Of a stretch of 64,000 nucleotides of DNA, positions 25,720 to 36,593 are shown one piece after another. Under the pieces are notes generated by a model. The model had not been told where the DNA came from, did no database searches, and saw nothing but the letters and a program-made list of their open reading frames with translations. How positions within the stretch are numbered: the first letter of the stretch is position 1; each line of letters starts with the position of its first letter. The DNA is from Vibrio artabrorum. Lineage in GTDB: Bacteria; Pseudomonadota; Gammaproteobacteria; Enterobacterales; Vibrionaceae. Where the stretch lies: contig NZ_AP025458.1 of assembly GCF_024347295.1 (NCBI RefSeq), positions 2,914,001 to 2,978,000 on the forward strand. The letters run 5' to 3'. Made by a program: the position numbers and the translations under genes.

Positions 25720-26360
25720 TATTCAATTCCTCCTTTTAACCGGTTACGTTCACGTTCTTTACGATACCAAAAAGCCCCTTTGGCCATCATTCTTAATTGC
25801 ATGATCAAACGTTCAGCCAATTCATCTCGCTGACGTCGTTCTAAATCTAATGCTTCAGCCCCAGAGTTGAAGACCAAAATAACGGAGGCTTCAGCTTGAG
25901 TAAAAGCTTCGTCTCGTGTCATACCCGTCGTGATCAAATATTCAGTTAGCTCTGCTGAGAAGTGCTGTATCTCACGAGCCACCGCAGTACGAAACTCAAA
26001 TGAAGTTCCCGAACGCTCTCGTAATAACAGTCTAAATACGTTTGGGCTGCTTTCTATAAATTCCATAAAGGTTTCAACCGATGTTCGAATGACACTGCCT
26101 TCTGTGACTATCCGCTGCCTAGCTTGACGCATTAACTGGCGCAATAGTAAGCCACCTTCATCGACCATGGTTAAGCCCAGCTCATCCATATCTTTGAAGT
26201 GACGATAAAAGGAAGTCGGTGCTATTCCAGCCTCACGAGCAACTTCTCTCAAGCTGAGATTGGAAAAACTACGATCGGCACTGAGCTGACTAAATGCTGC
26301 ATCGATTAAGCTGCGACGAGTTTTTTCTTTTTGCTGTGCGCGAATGCCCATTGGTTTCAT
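25719..26360 (-). CDS. fabR: TetR-family repressor FabR of unsaturated fatty acid synthesis
   Basis: FabR represses fabA/fabB-type genes in response to acyl-chain saturation. The protein has 213 residues. An N-terminal TetR HTH includes [20 protein letters not shown], almost the same as in E. coli FabR, and [20 protein letters not shown] is in the ligand domain. It is divergent from sthA, as in E. coli. The E. coli protein starts at MG(I/V)[10 protein letters not shown], so the true start may be the internal ATG three codons later (26351). The 327-bp divergent region to sthA holds no other gene that I can support. Confidence 0.93.
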   Translation of the reverse strand: MKPMGIRAQQKEKTRRSLIDAAFSQLSADRSFSNLSLREVAREAGIAPTSFYRHFKDMDELGLTMVDEGGLLLRQLMRQARQRIVTEGSVIRTSVETFMEFIESSPNVFRLLLRERSGTSFEFRTAVAREIQHFSAELTEYLITTGMTRDEAFTQAEASVILVFNSGAEALDLERRQRDELAERLIMQLRMMAKGAFWYRKERERNRLKGGIE

Positions 26361-26687
26361 ACTTTATCAAACTCTTCTTTTACAGCCTAAACAGGCATAC
26401 CTAATACTCTATTCAATATAACGCGAATCGCTTATTTATATAAGGTACTCTGGTCATATAAGACACCCAGTACGCATCTTCGTTCACATTGCTACGTAAA
26501 TAGGTTCGAAGAAAACCGCCCTGTTTCTACACTGAGACTGAGAGTCAAACATCATATCAAATGACCTTTTTTCTATACTATGGCGTGATCCCACCGACTC
26601 TCTGATGCCCTTTTCATGTACCCAAGAACAGAATCAGTTAAAATCTCGCTACAGCAATGTTAATCAAACATAACAAGGAAGATATCT

Positions 26688-28088
26688 ATGCCGCACTCCA
26701 ACCACTTTGATGTGATCGTAATTGGTAGTGGCCCCGGAGGAGAAGGGGCAGCGATGGGATTAACCAAAGCCGGGGTGAACGTTGCCATCATTGAAAAAGA
26801 GAGCAGCGTGGGTGGTGGTTGTACTCACTGGGGAACGATTCCTTCAAAAGCACTGCGTCATGCCGTCAGTCGTATAATCGAATTCAACAGCAACCCACTG
26901 TTTTGTCAGAACAACAAAAGCATTCACTCAACGTTTTCCAACATTTTGGGCCACGCGAAATCGGTTATCGATAAACAAACGCGACTGCGCCAAGGCTTCT
27001 ACGACCGTAATCAGTGCACGCTGATATTTGGTACTGCACGTTTTATCGATACCAACACTGTCTCGGTAATGCAAAGCGATGGCACTGAAGAACAGTATAG
27101 TGCAGACAAATTTGTTATCGCGACAGGCTCTCGCCCTTACCAACCGGATAACGTCGACTTCCTGCATGAACGTATCTACGACAGTGACTCGATTCTTTCT
27201 CTTAAACACGACCCTCAACACATCATCATCTATGGTGCTGGCGTTATTGGTTGTGAATACGCGTCGATTTTCCGCGGTTTGGGCGTAAAAACCGATCTGA
27301 TCAATACTCGTGACCGCCTGTTGTCATTCCTAGACAATGAAACCTCAGATGCACTTTCTTATCACTTCTGGAACAGCGGTGTCGTGATTCGCAACGATGA
27401 AACCTTTGAGAAAATTGAAGGAACAGACGATGGTGTGATCATTCATCTAGAGTCAGGCAAAAAAATGCGTGCCGATTGCCTTCTGTATGCTAATGGCCGA
27501 ACGGGTAACACCGATAAACTGAACCTAGGTGCGGTTGGCTTAGAAGCGGACTCTCGTGGACAAGTATCAATCAACACCAACTACCAAACCAATGTTGACC
27601 ATGTTTACGCTGTCGGTGATGTGATTGGCTACCCTAGCCTAGCAAGTGCTGCTTATGACCAAGGTCGTTTTGTGGCTCAGGCGATAGTGAAAAGTGAAGC
27701 TGAACGCCCCCTTATCGAAGACATTCCAACCGGCATCTACACCATTCCTGAAATCAGCTCCGTGGGTAAAACAGAACAAGAGCTGACGGCAGCTAAAGTG
27801 CCGTATGAAGTAGGGCGTTCTTCATTCAAGCACCTAGCTCGCGCTCAAATTGCGGGTAAAGACATTGGTAGCTTGAAGATTCTGTTCCATCGTGAAACCA
27901 AAGAGATTTTAGGTATCCACGTGTTTGGTGAGCGTGCTGCTGAGATCATCCATATCGGACAAGCGATTATGGAACAGAAAGGCGAAGCAAATACCATCGA
28001 GTACTTTGTGAATACGACCTTTAACTACCCAACGATGGCGGAAGCTTATCGTGTTGCAGCCCTCAACGGACTTAACCGTTTATTCTAG
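26688..28088 (+). CDS. sthA: Soluble pyridine nucleotide transhydrogenase SthA
   Basis: SthA is a cytoplasmic flavoprotein that reoxidises NADPH with NAD+. The 466 residues include an N-terminal FAD dinucleotide-binding motif [14 protein letters not shown], an NAD(P)-binding motif [13 protein letters not shown] (about 180), the second FAD motif [15 protein letters not shown] (about 303), and a C-terminal dimerisation domain. As in other SthA proteins, the redox-active CxxxxC of lipoamide dehydrogenases is absent ([15 protein letters not shown] keeps only the first Cys). AAGGA precedes the ATG. Confidence 0.96.
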   Translation: MPHSNHFDVIVIGSGPGGEGAAMGLTKAGVNVAIIEKESSVGGGCTHWGTIPSKALRHAVSRIIEFNSNPLFCQNNKSIHSTFSNILGHAKSVIDKQTRLRQGFYDRNQCTLIFGTARFIDTNTVSVMQSDGTEEQYSADKFVIATGSRPYQPDNVDFLHERIYDSDSILSLKHDPQHIIIYGAGVIGCEYASIFRGLGVKTDLINTRDRLLSFLDNETSDALSYHFWNSGVVIRNDETFEKIEGTDDGVIIHLESGKKMRADCLLYANGRTGNTDKLNLGAVGLEADSRGQVSINTNYQTNVDHVYAVGDVIGYPSLASAAYDQGRFVAQAIVKSEAERPLIEDIPTGIYTIPEISSVGKTEQELTAAKVPYEVGRSSFKHLARAQIAGKDIGSLKILFHRETKEILGIHVFGERAAEIIHIGQAIMEQKGEANTIEYFVNTTFNYPTMAEAYRVAALNGLNRLF

Positions 28089-28134
28089 ATGAAGAGTCAA
28101 TAGGAGTATTTGACCACCCATAGGCCAAATGCAT

Positions 28135-28165
28135 AAACAGCAAGCCATGCGCTTGCTGTTTTTAT
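28135..28165 (+). terminator. Intrinsic terminator of sthA
   Basis: AAACAGCAAGC and GCTTGCTGTTT form an 11-bp stem with a 5-base loop, followed by a T-rich tract. Confidence 0.85.
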
Positions 28166-28272
28166 TTAAGATATTGAATAGTAGAACATTGATAGTAATT
28201 AGATCATGATGTTCTAAATAACCTTTTACCTGTACAACCTCATTTATTCTTCCGAAAACAGAGCCCCCAGAG

Positions 28273-29628
28273 CTAAGCGAGAAACTTCCCCCTCTTCCAC
28301 TGAGAAACAAACAAAACGCCAAGACCAATGCCACGCATTGCCATAAAGCTCAACATCGCTAGCCATAGTGCATGGTTCTCTAAACCGGATGCTAAATAGA
28401 AAATCGCGAAGAAACTGCAGGTCGCAACAAACATACTATTGCGCATATCCTTGCCCTTGGTGGCCCCAACAAAAATACCATCCAACAAGAAGCACCACAT
28501 AGACACCAATGGCATCGCAATCAACCATGGCAGATACACCTCAGCCTGACTCTTAACATCTGGAATTGTGGTGATCATATTAATTAAACTAGAGCCAGCA
28601 ATGGCGAACGCTATGGTCAGAACCAAACAAATATTGAAGCTCCAGAAAAAAGTACCAATCAATGACTGGTTCAGTTCTTCTTTATCTTTCGCACCAATTG
28701 CCTTACCGACCATCGCTTCCATGGCATAGGCAAAACCATCCATCCCATAAGAGATGATCATCAAGAAACTCATTAACACTGCATTGGCCGCAACAACATC
28801 ATCGCCAAAGCTTGCACCTTGGAAGGTCATGAAAGTGAACGTCGCTTGTAGGCACAATGAACGAAGAAAGATATCGCGATTCAGTTTTACGAAGCGACTC
28901 AAACCTTGGCGAGTTTTCTTAAGTAGATCCCATGGCGATGGTAACTGTTTCTTCGCCCAGATTCGGTAAACACAAATCAAGCCAAATGTTAGACCGGCAT
29001 AATCAGCCATCACAGATGCCACTGCTGCACCTTCCACTTGCCACCCCAAGCCAATAACAAAAACGATGTCCAGAACGATATTGGTGATATTGGTGATGAT
29101 CACCATCCACATTGGCGCTTTGGCATTTTGAGTCCCGAGTAACCAACCTAAAATGACAAAATTAGTCAGCGCGGCAGGTGCACTCCAAGCGCGGATTGAG
29201 AAATATTGCTGACCATAGTGCTTAACTTGATCACTGGCGCTACTCAATGAGAAAACGAAATCGGCGACTAAACTGTGTAAAAGCAAAAAGACACCAGCAA
29301 ACCCTAAAGCCATGGTCACGCCTTGCACAAAAACTAAGCCAAGCTGCTTGCCATCATTCGCGCCATAAGATTGTGCGGCTAGCCCGGTTGTCGACATACG
29401 CAGGAAACCAAGCAACCAAAAAGTCACACTGATCATGGTGCCACCGAGTGCCACCCCCCCTAAATACCAAGAGTGCTCTAAGTGACCGATAACCGCAGCA
29501 TCGACTAAGCCCAGCAGTGGAACAGTAATATTAGAGAGAACCATCGGGATCGCGAGCAACAGCACTTTTTTGTGCATCGCCTGATTGGATAGCGTTTTAA
29601 AAATAGTTTGGGTATTAAATAGCTTCAC
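28273..29628 (-). CDS. dinF: MATE family efflux transporter (DinF group)
   Basis: This multidrug/toxin extrusion transporter of about 450 residues has 12 hydrophobic segments. The MATE pattern is visible in LAIPMVLSNITVPLLGLVDA, the conserved start of DinF-type proteins, and in the repeat around AAVASVMADYAGL. A GTG at 29628 preceded by AGAGG is preferred over the in-frame GTG two codons upstream. In E. coli dinF follows lexA in an SOS operon. Here it keeps the same orientation as lexA but is separated from it by an inserted gene, and I see no LexA box upstream, so SOS control may be lost. Confidence 0.85.
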   Translation of the reverse strand: MKLFNTQTIFKTLSNQAMHKKVLLLAIPMVLSNITVPLLGLVDAAVIGHLEHSWYLGGVALGGTMISVTFWLLGFLRMSTTGLAAQSYGANDGKQLGLVFVQGVTMALGFAGVFLLLHSLVADFVFSLSSASDQVKHYGQQYFSIRAWSAPAALTNFVILGWLLGTQNAKAPMWMVIITNITNIVLDIVFVIGLGWQVEGAAVASVMADYAGLTFGLICVYRIWAKKQLPSPWDLLKKTRQGLSRFVKLNRDIFLRSLCLQATFTFMTFQGASFGDDVVAANAVLMSFLMIISYGMDGFAYAMEAMVGKAIGAKDKEELNQSLIGTFFWSFNICLVLTIAFAIAGSSLINMITTIPDVKSQAEVYLPWLIAMPLVSMWCFLLDGIFVGATKGKDMRNSMFVATCSFFAIFYLASGLENHALWLAMLSFMAMRGIGLGVLFVSQWKRGKFLA

Positions 29629-29869
29629 GATCACCTCTTAGATTGGAGGCGATAGTTTAACCTAGTGGGTGGTCTTTCTCTATGTTGCAAAAGTTTACTT
29701 ATGGCGAGAAGTCTATTTCGCAGCCGAGTCACGAACACAGCACTATCATCACGACCGATAATGGAAGTGAAGCGAGAGTGCTTAGGTTTTCATTCACCTG
29801 ACGATATGTGTATCCCGCGACTTAGCGGACAGCGTGTTGCGTTTCATATGGCTGAGGGCCATAATACAT

Positions 29870-29891
29870 AGACTTTCTGAGAGTAAAGTCT
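29870..29891 (+). promoter_or_regulatory. Inverted repeat over the translation start region of the metzincin lipoprotein gene
   Basis: AGACTTT (29870-29876) and AAAGTCT (29885-29891) flank CTGAGAGT, ending 4 bases before the ATG at 29896. The stem would enclose the only GAG-like ribosome-binding sequence. The region 29635-29869 holds the divergent promoters and no gene I can support. Confidence 0.35.
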
Positions 29892-29895
29892 AGAT

Positions 29896-30972
29896 ATGAA
29901 ACTAAAACAAACCGGTTTACCGTTAATGGCCCTGTCTGTGCTATTGCTTAGTGGATGTCAACACGACAAACCTAATGCCAATCCAAACAATGTTCAGCCG
30001 AATCCAAATCAGCCGAATCCGAATAAACCCAATGTAAACCCGAACAATACCCAGCCGGATCCGAATCAATCCAATACCAATCCCAATCCCAATCCCAATC
30101 CCAGCAATGTTCAAACTAGCGATGTTTCTATCTTAGAGAATAAATTTCATCTGCTTCATGATGATGCAGTCTACGTGACTCAACACCACAAACAGCAGGC
30201 AAAATACGTTGCGAGCCTTGCCGAACCTATGTTTACCAATGTGAAATTTAACTTCAAGGTGACTCCAGTTCCTCCTGCGATGGGGAGAGTTCTCGCCAAC
30301 CCTTCACCATGGACGCCTCAGGCTAAACTAAATGTGCAACGCATGTTAGGTCAGATTGCTTTTGTCATTAATACGCAAGAGTTTGAGAATCGCTTCAATA
30401 ATGCAGGCTTAGAAAAGATGGAGCAAAGTGCGTTTGCGAGCGGTATTGGTGACGCTAAAATTAAGCCCGTCAATTATCAAGCATTTAAAGATGTAGTGAA
30501 TGATATGACGGCGAAATGGGAAGTGAATAATAATACTTACACATTCTCGGCTTATGGTTCGGTTACGGGTGGGAACGCTTATGGTGCAGTTGGCCAGCCT
30601 AATGTGTATCTTAGCCTGACAGGTATGTCTGACATATCAACGCTACACCATAGTGCTTCTTTGTTACTGCATGAATTAACTCATACCTTTGGTTATTCAC
30701 ATGATGGCTTCAACGATATGACACCCAATAACATACCTTATTATGTTCAAGCTATCACTTGGGATGATGGGATGAATGAAGTAGATTGTGATCAATATAT
30801 GAACCTTTGGCAACAAGGTACTTCTATTTGGGGACAGCACTGTAACCTGCAAGGATCAGATAAAGACCCAAGCACACAAAATCCGCCACTTACGTCCGCT
30901 GATGGCCGTAACTATCGAGATATCAACTTATTTGCTCGATTTTTTGGTGATTCAGACGTAACAAATCGGTAA
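29896..30972 (+). CDS. Putative metzincin-type zinc protease lipoprotein with Asn-Pro repeat linker
   Basis: This 358-residue predicted lipoprotein has a signal peptide with lipobox LLLSGC (Cys at about 21). A low-complexity Asn/Pro/Gln linker follows (about 25-72) with many PNPN-type repeats, then a globular domain. The zinc motif HELTHTFGYSH (about 259-269) fits the extended metzincin signature HExxHxxGxxH. The protease domain family is otherwise not recognised. It is encoded opposite to and between lexA and dinF, genes that are adjacent in E. coli, so it is an accessory insertion. It likely acts at the outer membrane or cell surface. Confidence 0.65.
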   Translation: MKLKQTGLPLMALSVLLLSGCQHDKPNANPNNVQPNPNQPNPNKPNVNPNNTQPDPNQSNTNPNPNPNPSNVQTSDVSILENKFHLLHDDAVYVTQHHKQQAKYVASLAEPMFTNVKFNFKVTPVPPAMGRVLANPSPWTPQAKLNVQRMLGQIAFVINTQEFENRFNNAGLEKMEQSAFASGIGDAKIKPVNYQAFKDVVNDMTAKWEVNNNTYTFSAYGSVTGGNAYGAVGQPNVYLSLTGMSDISTLHHSASLLLHELTHTFGYSHDGFNDMTPNNIPYYVQAITWDDGMNEVDCDQYMNLWQQGTSIWGQHCNLQGSDKDPSTQNPPLTSADGRNYRDINLFARFFGDSDVTNR

Positions 30973-31119
30973 GCGCCCCTGGATAGTAATAGGCAAGCCC
31001 GTGGACCTTATTGTGGCGCAAGATTCGTCGGCACTTGAAACTTTTGATGTGCAGAGCTTGGCTAAGAAGAGCAATGTTTACGAACAAACGCCTTCATTTA
31101 AGGCTTAGTTAGAGGTGGC

Positions 31120-31159
31120 ATAATCATCTTCCTTGTCTCTCGACAAAGAAGATGATTAT
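31120..31159. repeat. Long perfect stem-loop between the lipoprotein gene and lexA
   Basis: ATAATCATCTTC (31120-31131) pairs with GAAGATGATTAT (31148-31159), with an inner TTGTC/GACAA pairing. No T-run follows. A second inverted repeat, ATTATTGA/TCAATAAT (31173-31197), lies close to the lexA stop and could end lexA transcription. Confidence 0.5.
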
Positions 31160-31212
31160 CAATAGCAATGCCTGATTATTGAGAATGGATATCAATAATC
31201 TGCTTGTAATGA

Positions 31213-31833
31213 TTACATCCAGTCGGTGTTACGAATAATACCAACAGCAAGTCCTTCAATAGCCAAATGCTGAGATTCTAGATCAACTTGGATTGGAGAA
31301 AACGCTTCATTTTCAGCATGTAACAGAACGGTAGAACCCTTACGTTCTAGGCGTTTTACCGTTACATCATCATCAACACGAGCCACAACAACCTGACCAT
31401 CGCGCACATCTTGTGTTTTATGAACAGCCAGTAGATCACCATCCATAATACCGATGTCTTTCATACTTTCGCCATTGACGCGAAGTAAGAAGTCAGCCTG
31501 TGGTTTAAACATGCCGGGATCAACTTGGTAATGCATTTCTACATGCTCTTGAGCAAGAATAGGCTCACCAGCGGCAACCTGACCGATTAATGGTAAACCT
31601 TGTTCTTCATTTGCTGCATCTTCAAGCAAAATACGAATACCACGAGATGCGCCCGGGATAATCTCAATCGCTTCTTTACGAGCAAGAGCTTTTAAATGTT
31701 CTTCTGCAGCATTTGCAGAACGGAAGCCTAGTTCACGCGCGATTTCTGCACGTGTCGGTGGCATACCGGAATCTTCAATTTTACTTTTGATAAGATCAAA
31801 GACTTGTTGCTGGCGAGGCGTTAATGGCTTCAT
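31213..31833 (-). CDS. lexA: SOS repressor LexA
   Basis: LexA represses the SOS regulon and is inactivated by RecA-stimulated autocleavage. The 206 residues include an N-terminal winged HTH ([23 protein letters not shown]), the cleavage site Ala-Gly in QVAAGEPI (about 85), the catalytic Ser in [13 protein letters not shown] (about 123) and the Lys in [14 protein letters not shown] (about 160). Two SOS boxes lie just upstream, so it is autoregulated. In Vibrio it commonly neighbours dgkA and plsB, as here. Confidence 0.97.
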   Translation of the reverse strand: MKPLTPRQQQVFDLIKSKIEDSGMPPTRAEIARELGFRSANAAEEHLKALARKEAIEIIPGASRGIRILLEDAANEEQGLPLIGQVAAGEPILAQEHVEMHYQVDPGMFKPQADFLLRVNGESMKDIGIMDGDLLAVHKTQDVRDGQVVVARVDDDVTVKRLERKGSTVLLHAENEAFSPIQVDLESQHLAIEGLAVGIIRNTDWM

Positions 31834-31840
31834 GATTCAC

Positions 31841-31876
31841 CTGTCTTTTTATACAGTTAACTGTGAGTATATCCAG
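31841..31876 (-). promoter_or_regulatory. Tandem LexA (SOS) boxes
   Basis: CTGTCTTTTTATACAG (31841-31856) is a perfect CTGT-N8-ACAG box. CTGTGAGTATATCCAG (31861-31876) matches all but one outer base. They are 20 bp apart, like the paired boxes of E. coli lexA, and sit just upstream of the lexA start codon. Confidence 0.92.
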
Positions 31877-31927
31877 TAACTGGACAAAAGCAAAGCAATT
31901 GGTTGTTTTTAGTTCATTTTTAATCAA

Positions 31928-32290
31928 TTACAGAAATAAAATCTCAAACCAAACATAACCCGCTAGCGCTAAACACATAAAGACGGCTGCAGAACCGACA
32001 TCTTTCGCCATTCCAGATAGCTCATGATATTCACTACCAATTCGATCAACGACCGCTTCAATCGCGGTATTGATTAATTCGACAACCATAACTAATACCA
32101 CAACCGAGATCATTAAGATGCGTTCAATTTGGCTAACGTCTAAGTAAAATGCTAACGGAATAAGTACGGCAGCCATAAACACTTCTTGTCGAAATGCAGC
32201 CTCGCTTTTAAACGAACTCTTGATACCTTGCCATGAAAAGCCTGCAGCTTTCACTATACGTTTAAATCCAGTGTTTGATTTTTTAGTCAT
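31928..32290 (-). CDS. dgkA: Diacylglycerol kinase DgkA
   Basis: DgkA is a small trimeric inner-membrane kinase that recycles diacylglycerol to phosphatidate using ATP. The 120 residues have an amphipathic N-terminus, three transmembrane helices, and the signature VELINTAIEAVVDRIGSE with the catalytic Glu. It is divergent from plsB, another phosphatidate-supplying enzyme; this pairing is conserved from E. coli. Confidence 0.95.
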   Translation of the reverse strand: MTKKSNTGFKRIVKAAGFSWQGIKSSFKSEAAFRQEVFMAAVLIPLAFYLDVSQIERILMISVVVLVMVVELINTAIEAVVDRIGSEYHELSGMAKDVGSAAVFMCLALAGYVWFEILFL

Positions 32291-32361
32291 TGTTGACCCT
32301 ATACTTGATTAGTCGATGCATGTTTTTCCACAAACTTAACGGCAATATGGCTATTTCCATT

Positions 32362-32378
32362 AAAAGGTTAGACCAGTT
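32362..32378. promoter_or_regulatory. Possible FadR-like site between dgkA and plsB
   Basis: AAAAGGTTAGACCAGTT, read on the minus strand as AACTGGTCTAACCTTTT, resembles the FadR operator core (aactGGTCnGACCngtt) with imperfect dyad symmetry. It sits upstream of plsB, a gene of acyl-chain use. This is a by-eye match only. Confidence 0.35.
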
Positions 32379-32515
32379 TCTGGTATTCTTGCATCGATTA
32401 AATTTACGCCTAGGCTTATCCCTATTTCACCAATAGGTTTTATCCTTTTCATTTCAGATCAGAAATAGAGATACGCTTAAGCACATTGAAATAACTATTG
32501 AGGCAGTGAACCTAT

Positions 32516-34939
32516 ATGTCTTCTGGACAATCTTTTTCACGTTCATTAATGAAACTACCTTTATCCATATTGGTAAAGGGTACATCAATCCCCTCGAATC
32601 CAGTTGAGGATTTGAACATTGATTTGAGCAAACCGATTGTATACGCCTTACCGTTTCGCTCAAGTGTAGATATTCTTACATTGCAAAAACATGCGCTTGA
32701 ATTAAGTTTACCAGACCCTTTGAGTAAACTTGAAATCAACGGAAAATCACTGCAACGCTACGTTTTTATCTCTTCTCGAAAAACTCTGCTTCAAGATGAT
32801 GATTATGTACCAAGCTCTTCAATTGATCTCTTCTCGGAGCTGCTTTCGCTGCACGCAGAAGACTCAGAGCTCGATGTTCAAGTTATCCCTGCGACTGTAT
32901 TATGGGGGCGTAAACCAGGCAAAGAGAGTAACCAAAGACCTTACTTACAAGCCATGAATGGCTTAGAGAAATCTAAAGCGGTATTACTCGCGGGTCGTGA
33001 TTGCTTGGTTCGTTTCAGCCCTGTTGTTTCTTTACGTTACATGGCGAACTCTCATGGTACTCACAGCACCATTGCGCACAAGCTGGCGCGCGTTGCACGT
33101 ATTCACTTCTCTCGCCAAAAACTTGCTGCGTCAGGACCTAACCTGCCAAGCCGCCAAGCCCTTTTCAACCGCCTGTTAAAATCAGAAGCGATCAAGAAAG
33201 CGATTGAAGACGAAGCACAAGCAAAGAACATCTCGATCGAGAAAGCGAGCAAAGAAGCTCAAGATATCATGGACGAGATCGCGGCAAACTTCTCTTACTC
33301 ACTGATCAAACGTGGTGAGAAGATTCTTGGTTGGTTGTGGAATAAATTGTATCAAGGCTTGCATATTAACAACGCTTCAACGGTTCGCAAGTTGGCTCAA
33401 GATGGCCATGAGATCGTTTATGTACCTTGTCACCGCAGCCATATGGATTACCTACTGCTTTCTTATGTACTTTATCACGAAGGCATGGTGCCTCCGCACA
33501 TCGCTGCGGGTATCAACCTGAACTTCTTCCCTGCCGGTCCTATCTTCCGTCATGGTGGTGCGTTCTTTATTCGTCGTAGCTTCAAAGGCAACAAGCTTTA
33601 TTCAACCATTTTCCGTGAATATCTCGCAGAACTTTTTGCTAAAGGTTACTCAGTCGAGTACTTCAGTGAAGGGGGACGTTCTCGTACTGGTCGTCTACTG
33701 CAAGCGAAGACAGGCATGCTCGCGATGACCATTCAGGCAATGTTACGCGGAATGAATCGTCCAGTAACACTCGTTCCTGTCTATATCGGTTACGAACACG
33801 TAATGGAAGTGGCCACTTACGCGAAAGAGCTTCGTGGTAAGCGTAAAGAAAAAGAAAATGCCAGCTTAGTGATTCGTACTCTACGTAAACTGCGTAACTT
33901 CGGTAAAGGCTATGTCAACTTCGGTGAACCAATTCAGCTTAACCAATACCTAAACGAACATGCGCCAGAGTGGACGAAAGATATTGATCCAATGGGTACC
34001 AGCAAACCGCAGTGGATGAATCCAGTGGTCAACGACTTAGCGACTAAGATGATGACGCACATTAATGATGCCGCCGCGACCAATGCTCTGACACTTTGTG
34101 CAACTGCGCTATTGGCTTCAAGACAGCGTGCATTGTCTCGTGACTCTTTGGTTTCTCAAATCAACTGCTACCTATCTTTACTAAAGAACGTACCTTACTC
34201 AGATACGTTTACCGTGCCAAAAGACAGCGCAGAAGATCTAGTCAAACACGCAGAATCACTGAACAAGTTCTTGATTGAATCAGATTCAATGGGCGACATC
34301 ATTTCGCTTGACCGCCATCAATCTATTTTGATGACCTACTACCGTAATAACATCATTCACTTATTTGCTCTACCCTCATTAATTGCACAGATGACTATTC
34401 GTCAGCGCGGTTTATCGATTGACGCAATTCAAGAGAACGTTGCTGCTATCTACCCGTTCTTAAAGAAAGAGCTGTTCCTAAGCTACGACGAAGACAAGCT
34501 TGAAAACGTAGTGTCGAACATCATTGAAGAGCTGGTTAACCAAGGCATGCTTGTGGTTTCCGATAACGAAGTGACGATCAACCAATCAAACAGCCAAGCC
34601 CTGATGCTATTGGGTCGTACGATTTCAGAAACGCTACAGCGCTACTCTATTGCTCTCAACCTATTGGCAGAGAATCCAGAGCTGGATAAGTCTGACCTTG
34701 AACAGAAGAGCCAAGACATCGCACAACGCCTTGGTCGTTTACAAGGTATCAATGCACCGGAGTTCTTCGACAAAGGCGTATTTGCATCGATGTTCGCAAC
34801 GCTTAAGCAACAGCAATACCTAGATAATGATGGAAATTGCGATTTAGAAAAGACTCAGCTCTTTGCTCAACTTCTCTATTCACTGCTTTACCCAGAAGTA
34901 CGTTTAACCATTCAAGAAAGTATCCACCAAGTAGAGTAA
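32516..34939 (+). CDS. plsB: Glycerol-3-phosphate 1-O-acyltransferase PlsB
   Basis: PlsB is a membrane-associated enzyme that transfers an acyl chain from acyl-ACP or acyl-CoA to sn-glycerol-3-phosphate, the first step of phospholipid synthesis. The 807 residues match the family length. Acyltransferase motif [14 protein letters not shown] (HX4D, about 305), motif II near [11 protein letters not shown], motif [14 protein letters not shown] (about 383) and motif IV around [11 protein letters not shown] are all present. Confidence 0.97.
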   Translation: MSSGQSFSRSLMKLPLSILVKGTSIPSNPVEDLNIDLSKPIVYALPFRSSVDILTLQKHALELSLPDPLSKLEINGKSLQRYVFISSRKTLLQDDDYVPSSSIDLFSELLSLHAEDSELDVQVIPATVLWGRKPGKESNQRPYLQAMNGLEKSKAVLLAGRDCLVRFSPVVSLRYMANSHGTHSTIAHKLARVARIHFSRQKLAASGPNLPSRQALFNRLLKSEAIKKAIEDEAQAKNISIEKASKEAQDIMDEIAANFSYSLIKRGEKILGWLWNKLYQGLHINNASTVRKLAQDGHEIVYVPCHRSHMDYLLLSYVLYHEGMVPPHIAAGINLNFFPAGPIFRHGGAFFIRRSFKGNKLYSTIFREYLAELFAKGYSVEYFSEGGRSRTGRLLQAKTGMLAMTIQAMLRGMNRPVTLVPVYIGYEHVMEVATYAKELRGKRKEKENASLVIRTLRKLRNFGKGYVNFGEPIQLNQYLNEHAPEWTKDIDPMGTSKPQWMNPVVNDLATKMMTHINDAAATNALTLCATALLASRQRALSRDSLVSQINCYLSLLKNVPYSDTFTVPKDSAEDLVKHAESLNKFLIESDSMGDIISLDRHQSILMTYYRNNIIHLFALPSLIAQMTIRQRGLSIDAIQENVAAIYPFLKKELFLSYDEDKLENVVSNIIEELVNQGMLVVSDNEVTINQSNSQALMLLGRTISETLQRYSIALNLLAENPELDKSDLEQKSQDIAQRLGRLQGINAPEFFDKGVFASMFATLKQQQYLDNDGNCDLEKTQLFAQLLYSLLYPEVRLTIQESIHQVE

Positions 34940-34981
34940 TCTCTCGGCGAGGATTCTCTTTAATAGCAAAGCTGGACGTTC

Positions 34982-35011
34982 AAAAAAGGCACCGATGGGT
35001 GCCTTTTCTTT
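34982..35011. terminator. Bidirectional terminator between plsB and ubiA
   Basis: AAAAGGCACC and GGTGCCTTTT with a GATG loop, with A- and T-rich flanks on both strands. It serves plsB (plus) and ubiA (minus). Confidence 0.88.
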
Positions 35012-35038
35012 AACGTTCACTGATACGAAGAGGAGAAC

Positions 35039-35893
35039 TTACCAAAAGGAAATGAACAAACCCGCAGTCACAACCATACCGACATAGTTATTATTTAGAA
35101 AAGCTTGGAAACATAAGTCACGATCTCGATGACGCATCAAGTGTTGTTGATAAACGAACAAGCTACCAACAATCAATAACGCCCAGTAGAAAACATCACC
35201 CAGTTGATAGTGTACTCCCAGTACCATCAACATCACCAACGTCACTAGCTGCAAGAAACCAATGCTCAACTTATCAAAGCGACCAAATAAAATCGCCGTC
35301 GATTTAATACCAATCTTCAGGTCATCATCTCGGTCGACCATCGCGTATTGCGTATCGTAAGCAATCGTCCACAATGCATTAATTGTGAAAATAAACCAAA
35401 CAAAACTTGGTAAATCATTGGTTTGGGCAGCCCAAGCCATTGGTATTGCCCAGCTAAAAGCCAATCCAAGAAACAACTGTGGAAGATGAGTAAAACGCTT
35501 CATGAAAGGGTAAATAAAAGCTAAACCTACCCCGATAAAGGAAAGCTTAATCGTCAGAGGATTCATGGTGAGTACCAAGAAAAATGAAACCATAGCTAAC
35601 ACTAAAAAAAGTACAATAGCCTCCTTACTGGAAACCAAACCTGAAGGCAGTGGGCGCTGCTTAGTACGTTTTACATGACCATCCACTTTACGATCAGCAA
35701 AATCATTGATCACACAACCCGCCGAGCGCATCAGTACCACACCGATAACGAAAACAACCAAAACATCCCTGTCAGGTATGCCTTGCGCAGCAATAATCAG
35801 CGACCACAGAGTCGGCCATAGGAGTAACAAGGTACCAATCGGGCGATTCATTCGCGTTAATTGCCAGTACGCTTTCGCTTTGACGGCAAGCAT
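35039..35893 (-). CDS. ubiA: 4-hydroxybenzoate octaprenyltransferase UbiA
   Basis: UbiA prenylates 4-hydroxybenzoate in ubiquinone synthesis at the inner membrane. The 284 residues include the two Asp-rich Mg2+/diphosphate motifs [20 protein letters not shown] (about 69-88) and [18 protein letters not shown] (about 190), and about eight hydrophobic helices. It is directly downstream of ubiC with no gap, the conserved ubiCA operon. Confidence 0.97.
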   Translation of the reverse strand: MLAVKAKAYWQLTRMNRPIGTLLLLWPTLWSLIIAAQGIPDRDVLVVFVIGVVLMRSAGCVINDFADRKVDGHVKRTKQRPLPSGLVSSKEAIVLFLVLAMVSFFLVLTMNPLTIKLSFIGVGLAFIYPFMKRFTHLPQLFLGLAFSWAIPMAWAAQTNDLPSFVWFIFTINALWTIAYDTQYAMVDRDDDLKIGIKSTAILFGRFDKLSIGFLQLVTLVMLMVLGVHYQLGDVFYWALLIVGSLFVYQQHLMRHRDRDLCFQAFLNNNYVGMVVTAGLFISFW

Positions 35894-36445
35894 TTACACA
35901 TTCTCCTTAGAGTAAATAGGGGATGCAGGTAAAAACAGTTCAGCCACAAGCATCGGCTTATGATTCATCCATAATCGAGAGCGACGTGCGAGCAGTCGCA
36001 CATCACCCACAAGAGCCCAACCGACTTGCAGCGCATCCCGCTCCACGTTCTCAGCGCTGAACACCGTCAGCCCAAGCGGAACATTGCCCTGTTGGGAAAG
36101 ATCGGAATGTTGATCTTCTAACGTGATTCGGGGAATTAAGGTTCGGCCTAACACCCACTGAACATCATCACCTTTCAAAATAACTTTACGTAATAAGCAA
36201 TCATATGATGATAAAAGATACTCTTCATCTCGCTGCAGTATCGAGCGTTCTACAACTTGATTGTGAAGTAACTCAACAGATAGATGTTCACAACACTTGC
36301 CCAATTTACGGGAAAGAGAGCCTTGTTCCATAAGCCACTCTTTAGTCATTTCATTTGGAAAATCAAATGTTTCTGTACTTTGCCAATCTACATTCATTAA
36401 CGAATTAAGATACAGCGATATTGGCTGATTCATACTGGTATTCAA
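35894..36445 (-). CDS. ubiC: Chorismate pyruvate-lyase UbiC
   Basis: UbiC converts chorismate to 4-hydroxybenzoate plus pyruvate, the first committed step of ubiquinone synthesis. The 183 residues show the family features VLGRTLIP (substrate Arg) and, near the C-terminus, RRSRLW...LFLPASPIY, where the Glu before LFLP is catalytic in E. coli. Its stop codon abuts the ubiA start. Confidence 0.93.
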   Translation of the reverse strand: MNTSMNQPISLYLNSLMNVDWQSTETFDFPNEMTKEWLMEQGSLSRKLGKCCEHLSVELLHNQVVERSILQRDEEYLLSSYDCLLRKVILKGDDVQWVLGRTLIPRITLEDQHSDLSQQGNVPLGLTVFSAENVERDALQVGWALVGDVRLLARRSRLWMNHKPMLVAELFLPASPIYSKENV

Positions 36446-36593
36446 TAGGTGACTTTACACGTATAATAAGGAACTAACTTTCGAAAAATTAAAGCGCTCT
36501 TCGAACTATCAATGTATTGGGATTTAGACTGCTCATTGTAACAAGACTAATGCGTTTCGAGTATCGCGAATAAACTAAAGAAAAGTCATAAAT

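Noticed and set aside
29665..29871. 68-codon plus-strand ORF upstream of the metzincin lipoprotein; another frame contains TTDNGSE, faintly like an IS30-type transposase
   Set aside because: No ribosome-binding site, no continuous domain in any frame and no element ends seen; the match is too short to call.
30965..31108. Open frame after the lipoprotein gene ending in SLAKKSNVYEQTPSFKA
   Set aside because: No start codon or ribosome-binding site; protein-like in flavour but not matched to any family, so it may be a remnant or chance.
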